NCBI GenBank assembly: GCA_001600415.1
Contig: BCJX01000013.1
Span: 696,164-740,189 of the forward strand
DNA from: Pascua guehoae
Lineage: Eukaryota > Basidiomycota > Tremellomycetes > Trichosporonales > Trichosporonaceae
Direction of reading: 5' to 3'
DNA length: 44,026 nucleotides
Shown here piece by piece: positions 1 through 9,524 of the stretch. The notes beneath the pieces were generated by a model. The model saw nothing but the letters and a program-made list of their open reading frames with translations. It searched no databases and was not told the origin of the DNA. The position numbers and the translations under genes are program-made. The first letter of the stretch is position 1. The number at the start of each line of letters is the position of its first letter.

Positions 1-24
1 CCCCTCCTCTCAACTAACCCCCAG

Positions 25-198
25 CCCTTCCTCCCCGCCGACACGTCCCTGCACGCCCTCTTCCCCCCGCGCGAGTGGGCGGTCCGCGGCCCCGCCCTCC
101 TCCTCCTCGTCGGCATTGCCGGCATTGGCGCATTCTTCGCAAAGGTCTCGGCCGCCGAGGCGCGCAAGAAGGCCGCCGCGTCGAGTAAGAAGGTCTAG
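25..198 (+). CDS. DPM2: Dolichol-phosphate mannose synthase regulatory subunit DPM2, last exon (partial)
   Basis: This is the 3' end of a gene that begins outside the window. A CTAAC branch site and CCAG acceptor precede position 25, and the exon runs to a TAG at 196-198. The 57 residues read PFLPADTSLHALFPPREWAV, then a hydrophobic segment, then a lysine-rich tail (ARKKAAASSKKV). That order (PF near the first membrane segment, FxPREYA-like motif, second transmembrane helix, basic cytosolic tail) is the C-terminal half of DPM2. DPM2 is the small ER membrane protein that stabilises the DPM1 catalytic subunit and supports dolichol-phosphate-mannose synthesis for N-glycans and GPI anchors. The assignment rests on the motif order and short length. 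The first exon or exons are missing, so the start cannot be judged. Confidence 0.75.
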   Translation, partial: PFLPADTSLHALFPPREWAVRGPALLLLVGIAGIGAFFAKVSAAEARKKAAASSKKV

Positions 199-806
199 CT
201 GGGAGATGGCGGACGGGGTGGCGAGGCGAGCCGAGGCGGTGAGGCGTGCTGCGAGGCGTGCTGCGATGCGTGCGACGAGGCCAGGCAGGCGGCGTGACGA
301 GGCGATCAAGTGGATGGAAGTGTCAAGTCTAGGGTGGGAGTGAGCGATAGGTGGTCGACACGGCGTCCGCGTCGGCTGCACTGTGGCGCTTCTCTCAATC
401 CCCACGCCCGTGTCCCCAAAGCGTGGACAAACACGCTCCCTACCTCCAACCGACACCCACTGGCGGGGACATTTGTACCAACAAGAGGCATCGCCTCGGT
501 AGATGCACTAATACAGAATCGGCTCGACAGGGCTGGTTTCTAGTCCTTGAGCAGGCAGACTACTCATCTCACCTGGGGTCTCTGGGACGCCGTGCGAAAG
601 CATTGGCTAAACTGACAGTGCCCCAAGAGCCAGCACAGTCAAGCTCCCGATCCCAGCACCAAAGTTACTGACCCGGATACCAACCGTACTTGTTCCGAAC
701 AGACCTACCCACATGGCTTCCACCCATCACCTCATACCCCGCCAGACCCTCTGTGCTAACGCACGGGCCGCTACACGAACGGGCCGCTCCACGTCCAACA
801 CGGCCC
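199..806. other. Intergenic, no gene seen
   Basis: About 600 bases between DPM2 and tRNA-Glu. All open frames here are short, mutually overlapping and low in complexity. The first 100 bases are a purine-rich GAGGCG/GCGAGGC repeat-like stretch (about 205-300). Confidence 0.5.
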
Positions 807-811
807 AAAAA
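807..811 (-). terminator. RNA polymerase III terminator of tRNA-Glu
   Basis: AAAAA on the plus strand gives T5 on the tRNA strand, starting 3 nt beyond the discriminator base. This is the usual Pol III stop. Confidence 0.7.
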
Positions 812-813
812 GC

Positions 814-949
814 TTCTCCGCCAGGGAGTCGAACCCTGCTCTATCGCGATCTCCGTGCTCGAGCTGCCGAGGGAGGTACAGGTGGCTGCTCGTCGTTGCT
901 GGGACTCTCTCTTGAGAGGCGATTATACTAACCGATATACTAGCGAAGA
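814..949 (-). tRNA. tRNA-Glu(CUC) with a 64-nt intron
   Basis: On the minus strand the acceptor TCTTCGC (949-943) pairs with GCGGAGA (821-815) with one G-T pair, followed by discriminator A at 814. The D-arm contains GGTTAG, and the T-arm is CAGGG-TTCGACT-CCCTG. The anticodon stem ATCGC (923-919) pairs with GCGAT (847-843), but the two halves are separated. The loop CTCTCA is interrupted after position 37 by an intron at 849-912, and C38 follows it. This restores the conserved Glu loop CTCTCAC with anticodon CTC at 916-914. The mature length is 72 nt. The intron position is the canonical one cleaved by the tRNA splicing endonuclease. Confidence 0.9.
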
Positions 950-1743
950 GGCGCTGATTGCTTGTCTGTCCTGGGGTCTGGGATGCGGAGGGAGGGCATT
1001 ATCGATGCTGGCAAGAGAATGGGAATGAAACGAGGCGGCGAAAGCAGAGGAGGGGCGGAGGGACGGAGGGGAGTGTCCCGTATGTTGATGAGGATGAGTA
1101 AACGTATGATCCATGGCGACGACCTGGGCTCGGCAACTGCTGACATGGTTTCCAAACCGTGCAACACCACAACTGTCGCCAACGACATGAGCACAGTCTA
1201 TACATCTGCCCAAGCGTGGCCCCTTGCGTTGGGGGCAAGTCTACACATGCCAACTCTGCAATTCTCGATATATAAATATGAAACATGACGTCGGGCGCTT
1301 GTCACACGTCGTCGGCCAAGTCTACCCTTCAGTCAGCGCACCTGCGTTTGGGAATGTGGGACATACCCGCTGGGCTCTTTCCAGATACAGCATTGACAAT
1401 TGGTTCACCCCAGCTTCAAAGTAGCCGCTCCGATCCGCCGATGTACGCCGCTCGCAGATGTTGCTTGATGACGCTCGCGGTCGCACATCTGTACCATCGT
1501 CAGAATCTACTGAGAGCATGAGAGCATTCGACTAACCTCAACCCTCACTCTTTCCTGACGGGCCTGCAGCTCACACGGCTCTCCGAGATATTGCGCCTTT
1601 GGTTCGCCACGCTCGTGTCCCAATCGATGAGTTTTGTAAGCACCACAGCGATGCCAGCAATGTATAAGCAGTTGTTGTAGGCTGAGGAAGTGTGAGCATA
1701 TCCAAGGTCGGGGCCGTACGTACGAACTGAGCTTGCTCTCCCG
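950..1743. other. Intergenic, no gene seen
   Basis: About 800 bases upstream of tRNA-Glu and downstream of the HSF-like gene. Several overlapping short frames, none with recognisable protein features or introns. A purine-rich tract lies at about 980-1080. Confidence 0.5.
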
Positions 1744-2570
1744 CTAGTCCGAGTCAGACTCGCACTTGTCCTGCTTCATCTTCTTGGGCGGGATGGCCTT
1801 AGACGGTCCGGCCGAAGCGTTGCTCGCCTCGTAGCCCCTTTTGGCGCCGCGCGTGGTAGCCTCCTTTCCCTGGCGCGTTTCGTGCTCGTCAGAGCTCCCG
1901 ATGCCTTTGAGAGTGGAAGAGTCGGCTCCGCGGTAGAACTGCGGGTGTTTGAGGCGCACCGTCGTGATCTCTATAGATTGGCTCATGGCATCCATGACAT
2001 GGCGATGGAGCTCGCCGCCCGACGCGGTGGTTTCCATCTGGAGATCAGAAGGCATACTGGAGATTCACGCTCACAGTCTCGAAGCCCGCCTTGTAAAGGT
2101 GCGAACTGAACAGCATGTAACCCATGTTCGGCCAATGCAACTTGCTGTAGTATTGTCAGCCGACTGGTGTTAAACTGTAGCTATACGCACAGCAGCGTGA
2201 CCTCAAACTTGGCAATGTCTTGGATCACAAACGACTTTTCGTCCTCTGTCCACTTGATGACGGCACCGTCCTTGCCAGACTCTTGCTAATTCAGGTCGTA
2301 GAGCGTCGTGATGAGCGGGCCGACATGGGACCGACGACGTTTGAGCGGCGCCAGTCCATATTCCTCACGAATGCTTTGAATAGAAGCATCCTCAGGTTCA
2401 CCACGTGTGAGTATGTCGATTCTTCTCTTTGCGCGCGGATCAGACTTCTTGAGCAAGTCCTTCGAGTCCCTGGTCCGCTTGCCGGGCTTCTTGCGGTAGC
2501 CGAGGCGCCCAGAATTTGACGGCGATGGCATCAGGGTTGAAGAGGGCAGGTTATGGATGGAGACGGGCAC
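1744..2570 (-). pseudogene. Heat-shock-factor-type DNA-binding protein with an in-frame TAG
   Basis: Three exons fit on the minus strand: 2570-2191, 2144-2075 and 2037-1744. They are separated by introns of 46 nt (GTGCGT..ACAG) and 37 nt (GTGAGC..CCAG), with frames in register. The predicted 247 residues contain LITTLYDL, then AVIKWTEDEKSFVIQDIAKF, then HLYKAGFET, then LKHPQFYRG. These match the order of helices and the wing in HSF DNA-binding domains, although the usual FVRQLNMYGF helix is strongly altered. The tail is basic and acidic (KKMKQDK..ESDSD). A TAG at 2288-2286 interrupts the domain right after YDLN, and coding sense continues past it. It is either a nonsense-mutated copy, a polymorphism or sequencing error, or an unrecognised small intron, since AATTAG could act as an acceptor. 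HSF proteins normally bind nGAAn repeats in the nucleus. Whether this one does is unknown. Confidence 0.55.
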
Positions 2571-3428
2571 AGTAGCGTTCTAGGCCGCAGAGGTCGGCAG
2601 AGGTCGAGTGGGGGTTGAATGTGGCAGAGCGATAGTCGTAGGTGAATGAACTTTTGACAAGAGCAAGACTTCTGTTGCTAGCAACGATGGTGTGGTGAAG
2701 TCGACGTTGCAACAACTGCATACTGCAGAAAGGCACAATTATCGCTGACGTGGATGTGCATAACTTCTGATCGTCGTCGCTCGTGTGTGCTCGGTGTTGG
2801 GCGTTTTGTCGTGCAGCACATGGATGTGGCAGCACACATCTGGTTGCGCCCTCTCCTCCTTGTCCACTTGCGGCCCATGCTCCCCACCGCAGGCCAGGTA
2901 AGTTTAGCACTCGCTCGTACCCTCCTTCGTATTTTTCCTGCTGTAGAAACGACGCGAAGGAGCTTGCATGAGAGAGAATGTACGTGTGGCAACGTGGCAC
3001 ATTGTGAAGCTCACTCTACTGCCACAAGCCCAAAAGATACAACGTCGTTCGGCTCTTGAACGGCTTTGCCACGTCATTGCCGCTTGCTGTTGAATATGAG
3101 ATTACAGATGCTTGGCCTCGCCGGCTCGCTGAGTGAAGGCGCCACGCGCCGCCGTCGGCCTCTAGATTGTCTGCATCTCTCGTACTTAAGTAGCCTCGCT
3201 CACGCGATCGTAGCCTTCTCATGCAAGGACAGGGAGGCCGGACGTAGGAGTGTCGACACTTGTGGATATCCTCGGCAGATATATAACCTTGTCTTCCACT
3301 ATTCTACAGTACATGCCACCTTGCACTTTCCCCATCGGCTCGAACGTCTACGATTGCGCCCCTTTGTCTCCACCGAGAGTTCCACGCCCACCACCACTTC
3401 CCTTCCACTTTTAAGTATAAAAAGGCTC
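2571..3428. other. Intergenic, no gene seen
   Basis: About 860 bases with only overlapping short frames in both directions and no consistent splice pattern. A TATAAAAAGG stretch near 3416 sits next to the palindrome described separately. Confidence 0.45.
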
Positions 3429-3450
3429 CCTTCCACTTCGAAGTGGAAGG
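3429..3450. repeat. 22-bp perfect palindrome CCTTCCACTTCGAAGTGGAAGG's span
   Basis: Each 11-base arm (CCTTCCACTTC / GAAGTGGAAGG) is the exact reverse complement of the other, with no spacer. An imperfect half copy (CCTTCCACTTTTAAG) lies just upstream near 3401. The palindrome sits directly beyond the Pol III terminator of tRNA-Thr. It could form a hairpin or bind a dimeric factor. Confidence 0.8.
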
Positions 3451-3456
3451 AAAAAA
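3451..3456 (-). terminator. RNA polymerase III terminator of tRNA-Thr
   Basis: AAAAAA on plus is T6 on the tRNA strand, 31 nt beyond the 3' end of tRNA-Thr. No T4 run lies between the tRNA and this site, so it is the first usable terminator. Confidence 0.55.
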
Positions 3457-3486
3457 CATCCAGACTTCCTCCTAGGAGCCTGCTGC

Positions 3487-3578
3487 TGCCTTCTACCCGA
3501 ATTGAACGGGTGACCCTTTCATAGGTAAGTCAAAGAGACACTACTAGTGAAAAATTCTAACCACTGAACTAAGAAGGC
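3487..3578 (-). tRNA. tRNA-Thr(AGU) with a 19-nt intron
   Basis: The acceptor GCCTTCT (3578-3572) pairs perfectly with AGAAGGC (3494-3488), followed by discriminator A at 3487. The D-arm is GTTC-AGTGGTTA-GAAT, and the T-arm is ACCCG-TTCAATT-CGGGT. The anticodon stem TTTCA pairs with TGAAA. The loop CTAGTA is followed by a 19-nt intron (3541-3523) and A38, giving the conserved Thr loop CTAGTAA with anticodon AGT at 3545-3543. The intron sits at the canonical 37/38 position. The mature tRNA is 73 nt. Confidence 0.9.
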
Positions 3579-3982
3579 CCGCTGATGGAGACTTTTCTTC
3601 ATCGGTGGCTCGGTGGCTCGGTAGCTCGGCGGTTGGATCGATCTGGGGGTGGGTGACACACATCTGCCACCCTCCCACACCAACAGCAACCATAGCGTCA
3701 GCATTCTATCCATACAGCCGCTGTCTAGTTGAATATAATACTCGTACCTCCCTAGATTATTCATTCGTCGCTTCTTCTCTTATCTCGACAGAGTACAAAA
3801 TCAAAGCTGAACTAGGGTCGAGAGAGGGGCAGACCGGTCCTATGGACCCCAAAGCGAATGAGCACTGCAACATTGGCGTCTTCAACAACCTCGAATTCTC
3901 GCTCACGCCATCCTTTACACTTTACATGATACCCGCTCACACTACCCTTCATATTTTACATACTCAACGACAACAATGCCCC

Positions 3983-4002
3983 ATTGTTATCAAGATAACA
4001 AT
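3983..4002. promoter_or_regulatory. Inverted pair of GATA motifs
   Basis: ATTGTTATC, two bases, then GATAACAAT: 9-bp arms that are exact reverse complements. Each arm contains a GATAA core. Fungal GATA factors (nitrogen or iron regulators) bind such elements. The gene it would serve is unclear, the nearest being the damaged gene starting near 4.2 kb. Confidence 0.3.
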
Positions 4003-4199
4003 TCATCCATCACCGACTTTTTATATTTTATTATTACTATGTCCTGGTCCTGCGCACAAGATGCACCGACTCCACCACCTCGACCAAACTCTGCAGCGAT
4101 AACGCTGGGCCCGCGCCATACTCCGACCAATTCTGGGCCAACGCGCGCAAAACTCGCCCCAAGGACAAGATGTGGGAGAAGAAGGACGGCGCGGGGCTA

Positions 4200-5801
4200 G
4201 TCAAGTAGAGGGCGGGCGAGTTTACGACAGTCCATTCGATTGCGCGGACGTTTGTCGGACAGTCGTCGACGTCTACGATTCAGTCGAGCGGTCCCCAGAC
4301 GATGGTCGCCACCTCCCTCACCTGGCACTCAACCAGGTGAGACGCGAATGACTGGCTTGTTCCTCTTGTTCACCCCGCAGCTCAATGTCCTTACGGCAAA
4401 GACACTTGATGTCCCTATCGAGTACAACCGCGGCTACGTGCTGCCGTCGGCCCAGCTGACATTTCGCTTCTGGGCTATCGTCAAACCCCATCCGAGCTTT
4501 GATGTCTCCAAGCTTGCTCGCCTCGTCCAAGACGGCAAAGTCGAGCGCCTTGCTTCTGCATGGGGCTCAGTACACCTCTCTCGCGCCCTGCCCGGATACT
4601 CCTGGGGCATTCACCCCAGGACAGAGGACGTCCTCCAGGACGTGAGTTCTTATCCTCGCACAGATCACTTTCTTACTGTCCCAGATGGTTGACCAGAGGC
4701 GCATTGAGCGGTTCGGTCAGACAGCTCCAAAGCGATTTGACCTGCCCGTTCATGCCGTCCGGATGAACGAATTTTACCGCCATGGGTATGTTCGACGCCA
4801 TAGTATCGTAATGACATGGTTCAGAGGCGACCATGTCGTCCGGGTGGACCAGTGCACCTTGGACGAGAAGCGCTCGATCAAACAGTTCGCTGTTGAGCTT
4901 AGGAGTAAGGGTGCGACATTGGGGGTCATCCGCCTCGCCATTCTGTACAAGTTTGGCGATGCTTTCACCGGCACCCATTTCAAAACCGTCGATATCAACG
5001 CCGTTTATCCGACCCTGGCGATGCCGGACAGCGCGCAGATTGCTCGCGGAGACGTCCAGCTGTCAAAGAACGAAGAGCAGCTGAACATTATCCACGACAT
5101 GTTTTCGAACAACGCCGAACACCCGCGCCTGACCAGCGACCGACGTTTCCTGTTCGCGCAGCGTCGCCAGTGGTTGGTGCTCGAAGACGGCTGGCTTGAC
5201 GGAGGGTTTGACGAGGACGAGGCCAAGGACCGACTCAGAAACGAGGGAAACCAGCGCGGATGCTGCGTCAATCTCAAGAGCCGAATAGACGTAATTAAGC
5301 AAATGGGTAAGTAAGGCAAAGTTTACCGGGGAGTCGATTGACTCTCGTAAGGTCCCGAGGCGCGAACCCGACGAGAGGTCCTCCCCACCAGCGGCGTGCA
5401 ACTCTACAATGCCGAAGTAGTGCGCAACTCGTGCTGGGTGCGCAAATACCCCAAGAACGGTGGTGTTTCGTTGTCAAGTGCATACAGAGAGAGTCTACAG
5501 CTTGACGGACGCGGAATGCCGCCCCTGCTGCAGGTGGTGTTTCGACACCACGGGCGGCCTCACTCACACACGCCAGCTTATTGCATGCTATGAGACGATC
5601 CTCGGCCCGGTAAATGAGGAGGAGCCTTACTCGGCCCTTGTGCGGCAGGATGCAACATGTACAGGCACGCAGGAAAGCGGGACGGAGAGGAGCATTTGTA
5701 GGAAGTGGATTCAACTGGGACCCAAAATGCGGGGGTCCGGACTGGTTCAAAAATTGGCTTTGGTGTTTGTGAATACGAAAGGCGGAGGGCAGAGTCAGTG
5801 A
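4200..5801 (+). pseudogene. Unrecognised multi-exon gene, copy 1 of a local family, frameshifted near its 3' end
   Basis: A consistent exon chain can be read: ..-4336, 4381-4641, 4685-4785, 4825-5306 and 5352-onward. Introns are GTGAGA/GTGAGT/GTATGT/GTAAGT..AG and the phases match. Visible protein: VDVYDSVERSPDDGRHLPHL, NQLNVLTAKTLDVPIEYNRG, FRFWAIVKPHPSFDV, RSIKQFAVELRSKG and a CCVNLKSRID motif just before the last intron. No ATG lies in frame at the left end, so the first exon is unknown. The last exon is homologous to copy 2 at 7.7-8.55 kb, including the conserved intron position after CCxNLxxRI. The frame that starts it runs only to 5593. The matching TDAEC..PCC..CF..GGLTHTRQLI block is in another frame (to 5801). 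The shift lies near an (AG)4 run at 5486-5493. I do not recognise the family, and the function is unknown. Confidence 0.45.
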
Positions 5802-6767
5802 TGCCCAACCTTGTGGTGGTCGCCCTCGCTTCAAGTCAAAGATCATATGACGACTGAGTACCACCTTTGACCTCACAGCAGGCCCAGGAGTCAGAGCATT
5901 TACGGTACTAGTGTACAGCACAAAGGACATGCTGGGGTGGTATTCCGAGCAGAAGTATGTGCCAATAGCATCACATTACACAAATCGTTTATTCGCCAGC
6001 GTAGACGGTCTGTACCGAACTAGCAGCCAGACGCCCGGACCACGGGCACGAGATCATTGAGGAAATGCCGTTGAGAAATGATGTTGTCTGTGAAGTGAGC
6101 TCCATTTCTGAAGAATATACGTTCTGTGCGTCAAACACTCATGGTGAGTGCCGCAAAAATCACATAGAAGGAGTTTGTTGCACTCAACATTTGAAGTAAC
6201 CAACCGTGTGTGCTTTCCCAAGTTGAGCAATTGCTACGCCAACTGCCACATTCAATCCTAACATCGACCCTGAGCCTACTTGATGGCGTCCGGGGACCAA
6301 CGGGGCTGACTGACAACGTGATCCCAGATGCCGCGTCGTGTGCAGAAGAGAGTGGGGGCATTTTAACCAAGATTAGTCGGTAACAACATGCCGGTAGGAG
6401 GAGTTATGGCCCTACCCCACGTACAGCTTGTACCAGCGAGGCCACCGATTTGTGTGGTCAGTCACAGCTGGGAGAGGGTCTCGCCCTGGCGGCCGAACCG
6501 CCCCAGGCCGCAGCACTGTCGGACGTTATGGCGCGATCGTCGCCCATTCCCGCGTCGGTGGTAGCAGATATCGCTTTGACCAAGCCCCCCACCAACCTTA
6601 CGAGCGAGAGCAGGTGTCCCCTTGGAAGGGGAGGTTTCTTGCCCCTCAAGCTTGATTCAAACCCCCACGTTTAGTCCCAGAATATCAGCAATGTTGGTTT
6701 CTTTAAAAAGGGTTTCGATGCTGTTGGGCGGCCGGAGTTATTTTCCCACAAGCAGCAATCCATCAAT
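5802..6767. other. Intergenic, no gene seen
   Basis: Roughly 970 bases between copy 1 and tRNA-Val. Frames are short and shadow each other, and no domain or intron pattern was found. Confidence 0.45.
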
Positions 6768-6857
6768 GGCGATTTAGCTCAGTTGGTTAGAGCGCATGCT
6801 TAACACGAGATACTGGTGCTTCGCATGAGGTCGGCAGTTCGACCCTGTCAAACGTCA
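6768..6857 (+). tRNA. tRNA-Val(AAC) with a 16-nt intron
   Basis: The acceptor GGCGATT pairs with AAACGTC with one A-A mismatch at pair 5 and one G-T pair. The D-arm is GCTC-AGTTGGTTA-GAGC, and the T-arm is GGCAG-TTCGACC-CTGTC. The anticodon stem CATGC (6795-6799) pairs with GCATG (6823-6827). Loop bases TTAACA are followed by an intron at 6806-6821 and C38. The anticodon AAC is at 6802-6804. The internal promoter boxes (TAGCTCAGTTGG, GGCAGTTCGACC) look intact. The mismatch makes it slightly suspect, but all other features are those of a working gene. Confidence 0.75.
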
Positions 6858-6870
6858 AGGGATCCTCCTC

Positions 6871-6874
6871 TTTT
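6871..6874 (+). terminator. RNA polymerase III terminator of tRNA-Val
   Basis: TTTT begins 14 nt after the discriminator base of tRNA-Val, the first T4 run downstream. Confidence 0.55.
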
Positions 6875-7680
6875 GCTGCTGCTCGACACGTTCAGAGATG
6901 GACCAAGTCCTCGAACGACACTGTTCTGGAAACCCTAGGCTGCGAGCAAGAGAAGAACTTGCAACGGCCTTGCCAAGTTACTTACGTGCCGAAGAGAGAC
7001 GGCCGCCCATGTACGGACCAGCTGCTGGGACATGCACAGCGCAGGCTTGTAAGTAATAGTGACAGCCTTATGGCGATGCTGCACCACACGCCCGCCCCAT
7101 GGTGCCCGGCCTTTATCAGGGTGCAACTCAGAATCTCCGCTCTTCATCTTGCTTTATTCTCCAGGATCTACAACATGCAGAACGACAAACTTGCGTGGCA
7201 CGTGCTTCGGTGACCTTGATACCCTACAGCACTGCTGTCTCAGCAACTGTACGCAGAGGACGACGAAGCCGACACACAAGCTGCCCACATAGCGGTCACG
7301 AAGACAATAGAACAGAGGGACACCCAGCCCCTGTTCCACTCGCCTCATGGCTAGGGCCGCCACACGTTCGAAGAAGACCGTCATTGTGCCCATCAAATGT
7401 TTGAACGGGGGAATGCACTGCTGAAGAGTGGCTAGGTTCCTGGGGTCCTCTATTCGCAGCCTTGGAGGAAAACAACGTACTCCATCCATGCCCGGTTGGG
7501 TAGGTGAGAGATTGAGAATTTTGCTCAAGTGGGAAGTGGGGAGTCTCATAAAATGTGACCCAAACAACAAGCACTCGCACGGAGAGTCTTGCATTAATTA
7601 AGGGAACTACACTCTCAACGACACAATCACACACAGATGTCACAGTACAAGCGGTGCACCTACAGTACAGTGCGCCAAAC
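6875..7680. other. Intergenic, no gene seen
   Basis: About 800 bases upstream of copy 2. A minus frame of 146 codons (7594-7154) exists but shows no domain-like pattern and overlaps other frames of similar length. Confidence 0.4.
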
Positions 7681-8551
7681 ATGAACCGAACCGGCATCAC
7701 GGACGGCTACTGGGCCATTGATCCGCTTCGGATGAGCCAAAGCAACCCCATCGCGTGTCGCATGCACTATTTCTATGGTGTCATGCTGACTCAGTGAGTT
7801 CTCCTTGCACGATTATTGCTGACTACTGTAGCGAAGATTCGCTCCGCCTCAACCGTCTTCTGGCCATCGCCTTCATGACGTGGCGCTCGGACCACCTCAT
7901 GTTCACTGCCGTCGCTGGTGGGCCCTGTCCGGCCGGGGAAGAGCTGCCCCAACGGGCCCTTCTACGGCACGGCAACCTGCCGCGACCCGACTGGCCACTT
8001 CCGCCGATCTGTGGAGAGTGTTGCATCAACCTTGAAAACAGGATTGGGGCAATCACGGAGACTGGTAAGCAGCGCAAAACATGCCTCGCAGTTGCTGACT
8101 CTCATAGGGTGAAGAATATCGTGACCGCGTCGAGCTGTCCCGCATCACCTGTGTGCAGCTGAACGCCGACACGGTCACGTGCAGCGTATCCGACGTGCGC
8201 AAATGCGCAACCAACGACAACGTGTCCTTGTCGCGAGCCAATCGAATCTATGGCTTCACCGACGCGCAATCCGGCCCCTGCTGCAGGCGGTGTTTCCTCG
8301 ACATGGGCGGCTTCACCCACACGCGCCAGCTCATCGCAGGCTATGGGACCATTCTTGGTAGGGTAGATGAGGAGGAACTCTATGCGGCCCTTCACGAGCT
8401 CGGCGACCTTGATCGGGAGGGGACCGTCGAAGACGAGAGTGGCCGCATGCTGGGTCTTTCGGTCCAGCTTTCCCACAAACTCTACTCCGAACCGATCTCG
8501 GTCCACTACGCCTTCATGGTCCTCAAATTGGCAATGATGGACAATCGCTGA
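7681..8551 (+). pseudogene. Unrecognised gene, copy 2 of the local Cys-containing family, probably damaged
   Basis: Exons 7681-7793, 7832-8064 and 8108-8551 are suggested by GTGAGT..GTAG and GTAAGC..ATAG introns. The second exon ends with CGECCINLENRIGAITETG, matching CCVNLKSRIDVIKQMG of copy 1 at the same intron position. The third exon reads ELSRITCVQLNADTVTCSVS, then FTDAQSGPCCRRCFLDMGGF, then THTRQLIAGYGTILG, closely matching the last exon of copy 1. The paired cysteines (CxxCC, PCCRRC) suggest metal binding. The splice that joins exons 2 and 3 is off by one base: after ATAG there is an extra G compared with copy 1, which would give an immediate TGA. So either a different splice is used or the copy is disabled. 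The copy lacks most of the N-terminal part seen in copy 1. Function unknown. Confidence 0.4.
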
Positions 8552-8725
8552 TTGTTTCGGGTAGAGGCTTCCCTGCGGACTCTTCACGACATGGAGGAAT
8601 GATACAATGTCCATAATCTGTTGCCGGGTGAGTTTGACCCCGGGTTCAATGTCGTTGATTCGTTTGCGCAGTGCGGGCGCGACCGCTGAGAGAGGTTGCT
8701 TCCTCTCGACCGGCGGCATGCTGGG

Positions 8726-8812
8726 TTTGGTGTGATGAGGTGCGGTGTTTCGAGTTGGGGTGAGGTGCGGTGCTGTGTGGTGTGGTGCAGTGCAGTGTGG
8801 GATGCTGTGCGA
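8726..8812. repeat. Degenerate GGTGYGGTGTGGTGCAGTG-type low-complexity tract
   Basis: About 87 bases made almost only of G and T/A in loose 5-7-base units (GTGCGGTG, GTGTGGTG, GTGCAGTGCAGTG). It looks like an eroded minisatellite. Long open frames across it on the minus strand are a by-product of the composition (SHSIPHCTAPHHTAPH-like). Confidence 0.6.
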
Positions 8813-9524
8813 TGCGACGAGTTGGGAGGAAAGCAATGCGAAGAAGAATCAGAGGCACAACGGGGGCAAACGGTTGTGTATTTTACGTCTCGGGCCCCCT
8901 TCACAACATCGGAAGCATTTGGTGAGAATGGTGAAGATGCGGTATTGTTGGCAACCACGGCATTTGTAATGGCCCCTCCCCACGCCACCCAATGTCCCAT
9001 AGACCAGCGCCAAGGAAGCCAGCGGCCCCACATAAACACGCCACATTCGAGGGGCACGTACTATGCCCCCAGAATCTGCAGCAGTAAACACCCAATTTGG
9101 TAGGGACCCAAAGGACCCCACGGTATTTGGCCCCAGTCTGATCAATGCAGTGGCAACAGCCCTCTGCTGGATCGTAGGAGCTACCCGCTGGCCGTTCCAA
9201 GAGGCCGAGGGCCCTCTAGATCTCGACAACCATTGGGCGTTGATAGCGGAAACACGAACTTCTTTAGCGACAGCGACACGTGGCCCAGATAGAGGCCGAG
9301 GATGTGTTTGTCAGATACCGCACACCACCACACCAACCTCATCGTGAGACGTGCGAACGCGGTGGGGTGCCCTTTCCTCGCTTGCATTGATCCACGAGAG
9401 TAGTTGATATTCAACACGTTAGCAGAACTTAGTTCACTCCCACAATGCAGCCTTTCGACATCACACGACTGAGCCCGTATTCGCTTGCATCTGTCGCTTG
9501 TAGGCTGTAGGCGTTCTGCACCTC
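8813..9524. other. Intergenic, no gene seen
   Basis: About 710 bases between the repeat and the NDK stop codon, holding the presumed 3' UTR of NDK. No coding or RNA feature recognised. Confidence 0.45.

Noticed and set aside
7154..7594. 146-codon minus frame upstream of copy 2
   Set aside because: No family features, overlaps other random frames, no splice support.
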